Shown in pieces: positions 1 to 6,650 of a DNA stretch of 6,650 bases. This DNA comes from Acidobacteriota bacterium (GTDB lineage Bacteria > Acidobacteriota > Terriglobia > Terriglobales > Acidobacteriaceae), in the NCBI GenBank assembly GCA_021781255.1, contig JAJXXG010001307.1, forward strand, positions 1 to 6,650, given 5' to 3'. The translations under genes and the position numbers were made by a program. The notes below the pieces were generated by a model that worked only from the letters and a program-made list of their open reading frames with translations, did no database searches and had not been told where the DNA came from. Positions within the stretch are counted from its first letter, which is position 1, and every line of letters begins with the position of its first letter.

Positions 1-1753
1 GGCGCAGCTTTTCCAGGTCGCGATTCGTGAGGATGGGCTGCGGCAGCTTGAGCGTGTGGCAGTTTTCCGGCGTTTCGTCCAGAATGTTGCGCTCGGTGCC
101 CAGGTAGCTGATCAGCGACATCACCATCTCTTCGCGGATGGGGTCGATGGGCGGGTTGGTGACCTGCGCGAAAAGCTGCTTGAAGTAGTTGAACAGTGGC
201 TGCGCGCGGTCGGAAAGGCAGGCCAGCGGCACATCGGTTCCCATGGAGCCAACCGGCTCTGCGCCGTCGATGGCCATGGGCGTCAGCAGAATGCGCAGGT
301 CTTCTTCGCTGTAGCCGGAGGCGCGCTGGCGGCGCAGCAGCGTCTCGGGGTTCGAGCCGATCACGCGCGCCGGCTCAGGCAGCGCATCCATGGTGACCTG
401 CTGCTGTTGCAGCCACTCGCCATAGGGCTGGCGCGAGGCCAGATCCTTCTTGATTTCGCCGTCGGAGACGATGCGCTTGGCGACTGTATCGACCAGGAAC
501 ATGCGGCCGGGCTGCAGACGGCCCTTCTTCAGAATGTCCTCGGGCGGAACTTCAATGACGCCGGCTTCAGAGGCCAGCACCACCAGGCCATCCCGGGTGA
601 CGATGTAGCGGCCGGGGCGCAGGCCGTTGCGGTCCAGCGTGGCGCCAATGACCTTGCCGTCCGTGAATGCGATCGCGGCCGGACCGTCCCACGGCTCCAT
701 CAGCGAGGCGTGGTACTCGTAGAAGGCGCGCTTGTCCTCGTCCATGTCGGGATTGCCGGCCCAGGCCTCGGGGATCAGCATGGCCATGACGTGGGGCAGG
801 GAACGGCCGGACTGGTAGAGAAACTCGACGGCATTGTCGAGCGAGGCTGAGTCGCTGCCGCCGGGCACGACGATCGGAAACAGATCGTTGATCTTGTCGC
901 CATAGAGCGGACTGGAAAACACCGACTGCCGGGCGTTCATCCAGCTCACATTGCCGCGGATGGTGTTGATCTCGCCGTTGTGACAGACGTAGCGATAAGG
1001 GTGGGCCAGCTTCCAGCTGGGGAAGGTGTTGGTGGAAAAGCGCTGGTGCACAAGACACAGCGCGCTGGTGACCAGCGGATTGGCCAGTTCAAAATAGAAC
1101 TTCTCAATCTGCGGTGCAAGCATCAGGCCCTTGTAGATGATGGTGCGGCAGGAGAAGGAAGGAATGTAAAAATCCTCTTTGCCTTCAATGTCTGACTCCG
1201 CGATTTCGTTCTCCGTGCGGCGGCGGACGCGATAGAGTAGGCGCTCGAAGGTTTCCTCTTCCATGCCCGCCGGGCTGGAGACGAAGAACTGCTCAATGTA
1301 GGGCTGCGAGGCGCGGGCTTCACGGCCAATGGCATCACCGTTCACTGGCGTGTCGCGCCAACCGAGAACCGTCAGGCCCTCCTCCTGCGCGATGCGCTCG
1401 AAGATGCCCTCGCACTGAAGACGATCCTGCTTGTCCACGGGGAGAAAGCACATTGCCACGCCGTAGGCGCCGGGCCCGGGCAGTTGCATGCCCAGCTCGC
1501 CGCACTCGCGCGCGAAGAAGACGTGGGGAATCTGGATGAGAATGCCAGCGCCGTCGCCGGTCTCCGGGTCGCAGCCGGCCGCTCCGCGATGGGTGAGGTT
1601 GATGAGCACCTCAAGGCCCTTGCGGATGATGTCGTGGCTCTTTTCGCCGCGAATGCTGGCGACAAGGCCCATGCCGCAGGCGTCGTGTTCATTGTGCGGA
1701 TGGTAAAGGCCCTGCGGGTGAGGAATATGTGGACGGCTCTGGGTCGTTTCCAT
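1..1753 (-). CDS. gltB: Glutamate synthase large (alpha) subunit, N-terminal 584 residues (3' end outside window)
   Basis: Glutamate synthase transfers the amide nitrogen of glutamine to 2-oxoglutarate to give two glutamates, in the cytoplasm. The class II glutamine amidotransferase domain fills roughly residues 26-430. The expected catalytic Cys is C26 in DACGMG, so the first 25 residues would be a propeptide removed on maturation, a known feature of this family. Other landmarks are THRG at 54-57, RFSTNT at 238-243, HNGEINT at 258-264 and GGSDSA at 298-303. The start of the central domain follows, with GSMGTD at 502-507 and QVTNPPIDPIREE near 531-543. Family members are about 1,500 residues, so somewhat over a third is visible; the FMN/FeS synthase part is missing, and NADPH- versus ferredoxin-dependence cannot be decided. 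The ATG at 1751-1753 is chosen because GAGAAGG lies at 1759-1765 and conserved sequence begins soon after. No frameshift is seen. pckG lies upstream on the same strand. Confidence 0.96.
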   Translation of the reverse strand, partial: METTQSRPHIPHPQGLYHPHNEHDACGMGLVASIRGEKSHDIIRKGLEVLINLTHRGAAGCDPETGDGAGILIQIPHVFFARECGELGMQLPGPGAYGVAMCFLPVDKQDRLQCEGIFERIAQEEGLTVLGWRDTPVNGDAIGREARASQPYIEQFFVSSPAGMEEETFERLLYRVRRRTENEIAESDIEGKEDFYIPSFSCRTIIYKGLMLAPQIEKFYFELANPLVTSALCLVHQRFSTNTFPSWKLAHPYRYVCHNGEINTIRGNVSWMNARQSVFSSPLYGDKINDLFPIVVPGGSDSASLDNAVEFLYQSGRSLPHVMAMLIPEAWAGNPDMDEDKRAFYEYHASLMEPWDGPAAIAFTDGKVIGATLDRNGLRPGRYIVTRDGLVVLASEAGVIEVPPEDILKKGRLQPGRMFLVDTVAKRIVSDGEIKKDLASRQPYGEWLQQQQVTMDALPEPARVIGSNPETLLRRQRASGYSEEDLRILLTPMAIDGAEPVGSMGTDVPLACLSDRAQPLFNYFKQLFAQVTNPPIDPIREEMVMSLISYLGTERNILDETPENCHTLKLPQPILTNRDLEKLR

Positions 1754-1758
1754 AGCTA

Positions 1759-1765
1759 CCTTCTC
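1759..1765 (-). promoter_or_regulatory. Ribosome binding site of gltB
   Basis: Read on the minus strand the sequence is GAGAAGG followed by TAGCT and then ATG, so the purine-rich core ends five bases before the start codon. It supports the chosen gltB start and fits a propeptide of 25 residues ahead of the catalytic Cys. Confidence 0.7.
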
Positions 1766-1778
1766 GTTGGACTTTTGC

Positions 1779-1803
1779 GCCCCTGTTCGGGGGCCATGCG
1801 GCC
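1779..1803 (-). promoter_or_regulatory. Two overlapping, mutually exclusive GC-rich stems just upstream of the gltB ribosome binding site
   Basis: One stem pairs GCCCC (1779-1783) with GGGGC (1790-1794) around a six-base loop. The other pairs GGCC (1792-1795) with GGCC (1800-1803) around a four-base loop. They share bases 1792-1794, so only one can form at a time. The first stem ends 13 bases before the GAGAAGG element of gltB. Both are short (5 and 4 bp) and could be chance in GC-rich DNA. No U-tract follows, so neither is an intrinsic terminator. A role in gltB translation is inference only. Confidence 0.25.
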
Positions 1804-1821
1804 GGAGTACACCAATACGGC

Positions 1822-1842
1822 TGCAAATCTCAAAGACTTGCA
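1822..1842 (-). promoter_or_regulatory. Stem-loop in the gltB 5' leader
   Basis: The minus-strand RNA would read a 9-base arm, a UUG loop and a matching 9-base arm, starting UGCAAGUCU and ending AGAUUUGCA. All nine positions pair, one as a G-U wobble, and a further U-G pair is possible outside. In the plus-strand RNA the wobble becomes an A-C mismatch, so the structure is better formed in the gltB sense direction. It lies about 70 bases before the gltB start and no U-run follows. It could be a leader RNA element or a DNA dyad for a regulator; no known riboswitch family was recognised. Confidence 0.4.
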
Positions 1843-1896
1843 AAATAGATACTTGTGTTGAGGTCTGCCCTCGCAGCCTCATGCGTGTCTGGGACG

Positions 1897-1922
1897 TAAC
1901 GGGTTAATTTTTACTATAACGG
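1897..1922. repeat. Direct repeat TAACGG with 20-bp period around a possible -10 element
   Basis: TAACGG occurs at 1897-1902 and again at 1917-1922 (CCGTTA twice on the minus strand), exactly 20 bp apart, about two helical turns. The stretch between them is AT-rich, unlike the rest of the window. It includes TATAGT on the minus strand (1913-1918), which differs from the sigma70 -10 consensus at one base, but no good -35 hexamer is found 16-18 bp upstream. A gltB promoter with a same-face regulator site is plausible but unproven. Confidence 0.3.
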
Positions 1923-2013
1923 AAAATTCACAGCTTTGCTGGAAGTTCTTTCGTCCCCGTGGACCGGGCAGGCTGTGCTGCAAAGGCTAACGGCTGCCTG
2001 GATTTGGTTGCGC

Positions 2014-3855
2014 CTAAAGCCGGCAAATGAGCAGCTCACGCTCGTAGATCATCTCTGACGGCAGATGATTGTGGAGGTCGATGAAGAGCTCCTCATGGGA
2101 GATAACCTCCTTGCGCCACGCGGCACGGTCCACAGAAGTGAGTTCTTCAAAGCGCTCGCGCGAAAAATCGAGACCATACCAATCGATGTCTTCATAGCGG
2201 GGTACCCAGCCGATGGGGGTTTCCGTACCCTGAGTGCGGCCGTGGACGCGGTCGACAATCCAGCGGAGAATGCGCATGTTTTCGCTAAAGCCTGGCCAAA
2301 GGAAGTGTCCGTCAGCGTCCTTGCGAAACCAGTTCACGTGGAAAATGCGCGGCGTTACGGCAAGCTCGCGCTGCATCTTGATCCAGTGACGGAAATAGTC
2401 GCCCATGTGGTAGCCGCAGAAGGGCAGCATGGCCATAGGATCACGGCGCACGCGGCCCACCTGGCCGGTTGCGGCTGCGGTTGTCTCTGAGCCCATGGTT
2501 GCGCCGATATAGACGCCGCTGGACCAGTTGAAAGCCTGATAAATGAGCGGCAGGGTGGCCGAGCGGCGGCCGCCGAAGATGATGGCGCTGATGGGTACTC
2601 CATCTGGCGATTCCCAGTTGGGATCGATGGTGGGGCACTGCGAGGCCGGGGCAGTGAAGCGGCCGTTGGGGTGCGCTGCGGTGCGACCGGTCTTTTTGCC
2701 GATTGCCGGGGTCCATGGCTCGCCGCGCCAGTCCAGGCACTCTGCCGGTGGGTTTGGCGTCATACCTTCCCACCACACGCCTCCCTCAGGCGTGAGCGCC
2801 ACGTTGGTGAAGATGCTGTTGCGCGCCAGCGTGGCCATGGCCATTGGGTTTGTCTTTTCGCCGGTGCCGGGCGCGACGCCAAAGAAGCCGGCCTCAGGAT
2901 TGATGGCGCGCAGATGGCCAGCGCCATCAGGGCGAATCCAGGCAATGTCGTCACCCACAGTCCACACCTTCCAGCCTTTCATAGCCTTGGGGGGGATGAG
3001 CATGGCGAAGTTGGTTTTGCCGCAGGCGGAAGGAAAAGCTGCTGCGACGTAGGTTTTTTCACCTTCAGGGCTTTCCACGCCGAGGATGAGCATGTGCTCG
3101 GCCATCCAGCCTTCGTCGCGGGCAATATTGGAGGCGATGCGCAGGGCGAAGCATTTCTTGCTGAGCAGTGCGTTGCCACCGTAGCCGGAGCCGAACGACC
3201 AGATTTCGCGGCTCTCAGGGAAATGCACGATGTATTTGGTGTCGTTGCAGGGCCAGGGCACGTCCGAGTCGCCTGGCTTGAGCGGCATGCCCACCGAGTG
3301 CATGCAGGGGACCACGCGCTGATCGCCTTTATCGATTTCCGCAAAGACAGCAGTGCCGATGCGGGCCATGATCCGCATGTTCGCCACGACATAGGGAGAG
3401 TCAGTAAGCTGCACGCCGATGCCGGACATTGGCGAGCCGACCGGGCCCATACTGAAGGGAAGCACATACATCGTACGGCCCTGCATGCAGCCCTTGAAGA
3501 GCTGCTTCAGTCGGCGACGCATGACGTAGGGGTCCTCCCAGTTATTGGTGGGGCCGGCGGCGTCGCGCGAGTAGGAGCAGATGAAGGTGCGGTCCTCCAC
3601 GCGGGCCACATCACTAGGTACGGAGCGTGCATAGTAGCAGCCAGGCCATTGCTTCTGGTTCAGACGGACAAAGGTGCCTGATGAAACAAGCCGCTCGCAG
3701 AGATAGTCATACTCCGCTTGCGAACCATCGACCCAGTGAATGGAGTCGGGCTTGCACAGGTCGGCCATCTTCTCAACCCAGCGGATAAGGTGGCGATTGG
3801 TGGTGAGCGGCGTGGAGTTGGCGACTTGCTCGGCGGCTGTGATCGAAGTCTTCAT
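2014..3855 (-). CDS. pckG: Phosphoenolpyruvate carboxykinase (GTP)
   Basis: The enzyme converts oxaloacetate plus GTP to PEP, CO2 and GDP, the first committed step of gluconeogenesis from TCA intermediates, in the cytosol. At 613 residues it is full length for the GTP-dependent family. Visible elements include R77 of the PEP-binding region, GYGGNAL at 224-230, and candidate metal ligands K234, H254 and D302 (the last in VGDDIAW). The P-loop [10 protein letters not shown] at 274-283 carries the reactive cysteine C278. R399 in PNGRF and R430 in FGGRR match active-site arginines. The guanine-pocket aromatics F510, F518 and F523 have the same 8- and 5-residue spacing as the rat enzyme. The ATP-type family is excluded by these motifs. 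The ATG at 3853-3855 has AGGAGG upstream at 3869-3874, but with a long 13-base gap; no in-frame alternative start lies between. gltB follows 260 bases downstream on the same strand. Confidence 0.98.
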   Translation of the reverse strand: MKTSITAAEQVANSTPLTTNRHLIRWVEKMADLCKPDSIHWVDGSQAEYDYLCERLVSSGTFVRLNQKQWPGCYYARSVPSDVARVEDRTFICSYSRDAAGPTNNWEDPYVMRRRLKQLFKGCMQGRTMYVLPFSMGPVGSPMSGIGVQLTDSPYVVANMRIMARIGTAVFAEIDKGDQRVVPCMHSVGMPLKPGDSDVPWPCNDTKYIVHFPESREIWSFGSGYGGNALLSKKCFALRIASNIARDEGWMAEHMLILGVESPEGEKTYVAAAFPSACGKTNFAMLIPPKAMKGWKVWTVGDDIAWIRPDGAGHLRAINPEAGFFGVAPGTGEKTNPMAMATLARNSIFTNVALTPEGGVWWEGMTPNPPAECLDWRGEPWTPAIGKKTGRTAAHPNGRFTAPASQCPTIDPNWESPDGVPISAIIFGGRRSATLPLIYQAFNWSSGVYIGATMGSETTAAATGQVGRVRRDPMAMLPFCGYHMGDYFRHWIKMQRELAVTPRIFHVNWFRKDADGHFLWPGFSENMRILRWIVDRVHGRTQGTETPIGWVPRYEDIDWYGLDFSRERFEELTSVDRAAWRKEVISHEELFIDLHNHLPSEMIYERELLICRL

Positions 3856-3868
3856 GCGGATTGCGGCG

Positions 3869-3874
3869 CCTCCT
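3869..3874 (-). promoter_or_regulatory. Ribosome binding site of pckG with unusually long spacing
   Basis: AGGAGG on the minus strand is a perfect Shine-Dalgarno core. It is separated from the ATG by 13 bases instead of the usual 5-9. No ATG, GTG or TTG in the pckG frame occurs between the two, and the protein N-terminus aligns acceptably in length with the family, so this ATG remains the best start. Confidence 0.55.
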
Positions 3875-3879
3875 GAGTG

Positions 3880-3953
3880 ATCCCGGGTCCCGCGAGTGCG
3901 CTGGGAGCCCTATGATTCTAACGCCGAGCCGGCCGGATACGAAGTCCCGGGAT
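3880..3953. promoter_or_regulatory. pckG upstream region: 8-bp inverted arms around a weak -10-like element
   Basis: ATCCCGGG (3880-3887) and CCCGGGAT (3946-3953) are exact reverse complements separated by 58 bases, and each contains the palindrome CCCGGG. Between them, TAGAAT on the minus strand (3915-3920) matches the sigma70 -10 consensus at five of six positions. The hexamer 17 bases upstream is poor (TTCGTA). This is the only promoter-like element found in the 117-base gap before pckG. The arms could be paired operator sites or chance in GC-rich sequence. Confidence 0.25.
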
Positions 3954-3972
3954 GGGGGAGGAGGTGTGCAGG

Positions 3973-4266
3973 CTAGGATACGACGATGGTGTGGCCGGAA
4001 GCCGTGATTCCGGTGGGGCTGCAGTCGCCGGAGGTGACGGCGTTGAAGTTGACGGTGCCGCTATTTTCCGCCGTGTAAGGTCCGTATGTTGTGTGGGGCG
4101 TCGTCACCGAATAACTGCCGGCGGGCAGAAACGATGGAAATACGTTGTTCGGATCGCTGTAACACCATGTGCAGTCCGCATCGACCTCGATGTAGAGAGT
4201 GTCGGCCTTTTTCAGCGATTCGTTATTCATTCCGTTGGGAATCTTGAGGGTTTTCGAGTCTGACAT
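3973..4266 (-). CDS. Unrecognised 97-residue protein with a CxxC motif
   Basis: I do not recognise the family. The protein begins MSDSKTLKIPNG and has no signal peptide or membrane segment, so it looks cytoplasmic. It has three cysteines: two in DCTWCYSD (C32 and C35) and one in SGDCSP (about C82). It is rich in T, S, G, Y and V in alternating patterns, as in GSYSVTT, GTVNFNAV and the C-terminal GHTIVVS, which suggests a small beta-sandwich domain. CxxC could bind metal or form a disulfide, but this is inference. The start is well supported: AAGGAG at 4276-4281 lies nine bases before the ATG at 4264-4266. The gene begins 72 bases after the kinase stop on the same strand, with no strong terminator between, so co-transcription is possible. 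It ends 117 bases before pckG. The opposite-strand reading frame over the same bases looks like an artefact. Confidence 0.8.
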   Translation of the reverse strand: MSDSKTLKIPNGMNNESLKKADTLYIEVDADCTWCYSDPNNVFPSFLPAGSYSVTTPHTTYGPYTAENSGTVNFNAVTSGDCSPTGITASGHTIVVS

Positions 4267-4275
4267 TCGGCAGTT

Positions 4276-4281
4276 CTCCTT
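4276..4281 (-). promoter_or_regulatory. Ribosome binding site of the 97-residue protein
   Basis: AAGGAG on the minus strand sits nine bases ahead of the ATG at 4264-4266. It decides in favour of this start over the internal Met13 and is the main evidence, besides composition, that this small gene is real. Confidence 0.7.
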
Positions 4282-4338
4282 GAGAAAAGTAATGAAAAGT
4301 GAGTCCGTCTGGGAACGGATAAAGTGTGATCAAGCCTG

Positions 4339-6650
4339 CTACCTGACAAGTTTCTTGAAACGCGGATCAGCTGCAATTGCCTGCAGATTCGGATCGCCTT
4401 CGACGCTCTGCAGCGCATACCCCTTGTGCACTGCCTGCGCCTCATATTTGATGGCGTCCAGCCGGTTCCCCATCATCTCATAGGCCTCGCCGACGTTGGA
4501 AAGCACGTTGGGGTCGTTTGGCGCCAGGGCCAGCGAGGTTTGAATCTTGGAGATGGCCTTCGCCTTTTGCTTGTCTGTGGCGTAAAGAATGGCAAGCGTT
4601 GACTGGGCTAGGGCGTCTTGCGGCCGGAGCGCAACCCGCTGTTCGGCGAGCTGTTCCGTCTTTTCGAGTGCGGCCTTCGCCTTGTCAAGCTGCTTGGCTC
4701 CCTGTTCGGCCAGGTAAAGATTGTTCCAGACGATGTAGTAGTCGCTGTTCAACTGCAGGGCCTGCTCGGAGGCTGCCGCCGACTCCGCGAAACGCTTCTC
4801 TTCGAGATAGAGCATTCCAAGATTTGCGTAAGCCACGTAGCTGGGCTCAAGGGCAATGGACTTCTTGAGAGCCTCTTCCGCTAGGGCCTGTGACGCCTTG
4901 TCGCCCTGGTCGATGTAAGTGGCGGCCATGTTGTAGTAAAGCTCCGAGTTATCCGGGGTGATGGAGAGGGCCTGCTTGAAGGCCGCAATGGCCTGCGGAT
5001 ACTTTCCCTGGCGATCGTAAAACGCGCCCAGCTCGTTGTATCCATCCCAGTTGTTGGGGCGCAACACGGCGGCCTTTTGGAAAATCTTCTCCGCGTCGTC
5101 CACGCGGCCGGACCCTTCATAGGAGCGCGCCAGGCCCATGAGCGCCGCTGCATCCCTGGGATCGAGCGCGAGCGCGTGCTGGTACTCCTGCAGGGCCAGG
5201 TCGTGCTTGCCCAGAGCATCGTGAATGCCCGCCAGCGTGACATAGACCGACGGAACCTGACTGTCCAGCTCGACGGCTTTCTGGCAGACTGCCTGGGCCT
5301 CGGTCAGCCACTGTGCGTTCTGGTCCAGCTCATATTTCCGGCGATAAGCCTCGCCCAGTTGCGCATAGCCCAGCGCGAAGCGCGGGTCGGTCTGGATGGA
5401 TTTCTTGAGCGTGGTGACGGCCAGGTTCAGGTTGTCGGGCTTGTCGGCACGCTGCATGTAGCCGAGAGCAGTCAGGTAATCCTCATAAGCCGCGGGATTC
5501 AGCGAGCCACCCGTGGTGCGAAGCATCTCCGAGGTGACGGAAATGTCCATGAGCTGGGCCAGTCGCGCCACGGCCTCGTTTTCCAGCGAAGAGAGGTCGC
5601 CGGTAGGATCCTCCAGTTCGGCAGAGCCAATCTGGCGCATTTCTTTCGTGTCAATCAGATTCACAGTCAGGTGAATGTCATTACCGTCGCGCTGCACGCT
5701 GCCCTTGACGACAAGATTGGCTCCGAGTTGTTTAAGCGCGGTTGAGGGGTCAGTCACCTTTAAATGACGAACCTCGCTGTTGGGGACAACCCAAAGCGAT
5801 TGATTGCCGACGTTCAGGTTCGAGAGGCGTCCGGCGAGCGAATCCATCAGGCCGTCCGCGAGCACCGGTGTCTCAGGGTTGGTGCCAATGATGTCAAACG
5901 GCAGCACGGCGATGTGACGCTCCGGTGGCGCGGAGGAGAACAGCCCAAAAGCACGATGGCGCAACGGAGGCAGAAGCAGGACGCATGCTATGAGCAGGCA
6001 AACTGGTACGAGCGTCCAGAGCAGCCATTTTCGCCAAGAGAAGGGATTGCGGTTGCCGGGTTGCCAAGTGCTGCGCGAGGCATCCGCCAGGGCTCGCTTC
6101 GCCCGCGAGCTGAGTGGTCCGCCTTTATAGAGAGGAGGCAGTGAGACTGCGCCGTTTGCGGAGCCAGGTTCAGGGTCGGGCGGAATCTGTTGTGCTGCAA
6201 TCTCCAGTTCGGCAAGAAACTCTCCGCAGGTGTTGTAGCGGCGCTCCGGTTCCTTCGCCAATGCGCGGTAAAGGACAGGCTGCAACGCCGGATGAACAGT
6301 TTCAATGCCCACAGGCGGTTCGTTCAAAATAGCGAGAATCATCGCGGGGATGGTTTCGGCAGGGAAGGGGCTGTGCCGGTTAAGCATCTCTGCGAAGACC
6401 ACGCCAAGCGACCAGATGTCACTGCGGCGGTCGACGCGGCTGCCAATCGCCTGCTCAGGCGACATGTAACGGAAGGTCCCCGTGATGCCGGTACCGGTCT
6501 TCGAGGCGGTCTGCTCGCTCACTATGCGGGCGAGGCCGAAGTCGACAATCTTCGCAAGACCTGATTCGGTGAGAATTATGTTGGAAGGTTTGATGTCGCG
6601 GTGCACAATGCCGCGCGAGTGCGCCTCAGCCAGCCCGGTGGCCACCTGGC
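4339..6650 (-). CDS. Membrane-anchored Ser/Thr protein kinase with TolB-like domain and TPR array (5' end outside window)
   Basis: This is a eukaryotic-type (Hanks) protein kinase with a C-terminal sensor or scaffold part. About 769 residues are visible; numbering here starts at V1, encoded at 6643-6645. The N-lobe with the glycine loop and ATP-binding Lys lies outside. Catalytic residues are present: HRDIKPSN at 15-22 (D17, K19, N22), DFG at 35-37, SPEQ at 62-65 and DIWSLG at 76-81, so the kinase looks active. A linker leads to one hydrophobic helix at about 207-228. Next comes a TolB-like/FlgO-like segment (IAVLPF at 245-250, [10 protein letters not shown] at 312-321). Several TPR repeats run from about 385 to 740, with the typical PxxxxxxxxLGxxY pattern, and the end is DPRFKKLVR. 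Kinase inside and TPRs outside the membrane is the likely topology. Terriglobia-type Acidobacteriota carry many such proteins. Its substrate and signal are unknown. The stop is TAG at 4339-4341. Confidence 0.93.
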   Translation of the reverse strand, partial: QVATGLAEAHSRGIVHRDIKPSNIILTESGLAKIVDFGLARIVSEQTASKTGTGITGTFRYMSPEQAIGSRVDRRSDIWSLGVVFAEMLNRHSPFPAETIPAMILAILNEPPVGIETVHPALQPVLYRALAKEPERRYNTCGEFLAELEIAAQQIPPDPEPGSANGAVSLPPLYKGGPLSSRAKRALADASRSTWQPGNRNPFSWRKWLLWTLVPVCLLIACVLLLPPLRHRAFGLFSSAPPERHIAVLPFDIIGTNPETPVLADGLMDSLAGRLSNLNVGNQSLWVVPNSEVRHLKVTDPSTALKQLGANLVVKGSVQRDGNDIHLTVNLIDTKEMRQIGSAELEDPTGDLSSLENEAVARLAQLMDISVTSEMLRTTGGSLNPAAYEDYLTALGYMQRADKPDNLNLAVTTLKKSIQTDPRFALGYAQLGEAYRRKYELDQNAQWLTEAQAVCQKAVELDSQVPSVYVTLAGIHDALGKHDLALQEYQHALALDPRDAAALMGLARSYEGSGRVDDAEKIFQKAAVLRPNNWDGYNELGAFYDRQGKYPQAIAAFKQALSITPDNSELYYNMAATYIDQGDKASQALAEEALKKSIALEPSYVAYANLGMLYLEEKRFAESAAASEQALQLNSDYYIVWNNLYLAEQGAKQLDKAKAALEKTEQLAEQRVALRPQDALAQSTLAILYATDKQKAKAISKIQTSLALAPNDPNVLSNVGEAYEMMGNRLDAIKYEAQAVHKGYALQSVEGDPNLQAIAADPRFKKLVR

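Larger units (their letters stand above)
1754..2013. other. Intergenic region between pckG and gltB
   Basis: These 260 bases hold no credible gene. From the pckG side, candidate stems such as CAGC-AAA-GCTG near 1930-1942 and CCCG/CGGG at 1956-1968 are only 4 bp, so no convincing terminator is seen. The middle is AT-rich and contains the TAACGG direct repeat. The part nearest gltB contains the stem-loops listed separately. The region is best read as the promoter and leader of gltB, possibly with read-through from pckG. Confidence 0.6.

Noticed and set aside
56..850. Long plus-strand open frame of 264 codons
   Set aside because: It lies wholly opposite gltB, whose minus-strand translation matches glutamate synthase throughout; the plus frame is a GC-rich shadow with no recognisable domain.
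1484..1861. Plus-strand open frame extending into the pckG-gltB gap
   Set aside because: Most of it is antisense to the gltB start region, it has no convincing ribosome binding site, and its last part reads through the gltB leader.
1930..1942. CAGC-AAA-GCTG stem followed by TGAATTTT on the minus strand, as a pckG terminator
   Set aside because: The stem is only four pairs and the T-run is short and displaced, so it is too weak to call.
2671..3681. Plus-strand open frame of 336 codons
   Set aside because: It is opposite pckG, which is a complete and unambiguous PEPCK; the composition, rich in H, A and G, is typical of an antisense frame.
3952..4263. Plus-strand open frame of 103 codons opposite the small protein
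   Set aside because: The minus-strand frame has a clear Shine-Dalgarno element, is co-directional with its neighbours and has more protein-like composition.
4304..4319. TCCGT/ACGGA stem between the kinase and the small protein, as a terminator
   Set aside because: Only five pairs with a six-base loop, and no uninterrupted T-run follows; it does not justify splitting the two genes into separate units.

Overview
The window holds four genes, all on the minus strand, so transcription runs from high to low coordinates. In transcription order they are the 3' part of a membrane-anchored Ser/Thr protein kinase with TPR repeats (4339-6650, start beyond the right edge), a small unrecognised protein of 97 residues (3973-4266), a complete GTP-type phosphoenolpyruvate carboxykinase, pckG (2014-3855), and the N-terminal 584 residues of the glutamate synthase large subunit, gltB (1-1753, running off the left edge). 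No tRNA, rRNA, CRISPR array, insertion sequence or phage feature was seen.

The base composition is fairly GC-rich. A eukaryotic-type kinase fused through one membrane helix to a TolB-like domain and a long TPR array, next to a GTP-dependent PEPCK, is most like soil Acidobacteriota of the Terriglobia type. That assignment is inference from gene content and architecture only; no marker gene is present.

Layout: the kinase and the small protein are 72 bases apart and could be one transcription unit. A 117-base gap separates the small protein from pckG and contains a weak -10-like element between two 8-bp inverted arms. A 260-base gap separates pckG from gltB. It has no convincing terminator for pckG, but it contains a 20-bp-period direct repeat, a 9-bp RNA hairpin and two competing GC-rich stems ahead of the gltB ribosome binding site. 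This is the most structured non-coding DNA in the window.

Functionally, pckG (oxaloacetate/PEP interconversion, gluconeogenesis) and gltB (glutamate from 2-oxoglutarate and glutamine) both act at the TCA-cycle junction between carbon and nitrogen metabolism. The kinase is a signalling protein of unknown input. The small protein, with a CxxC motif and a beta-rich composition, is the only gene of unknown type. I found no evidence of a defence system or other clearly novel multi-gene system here; the less ordinary elements are the small protein and the gltB leader.
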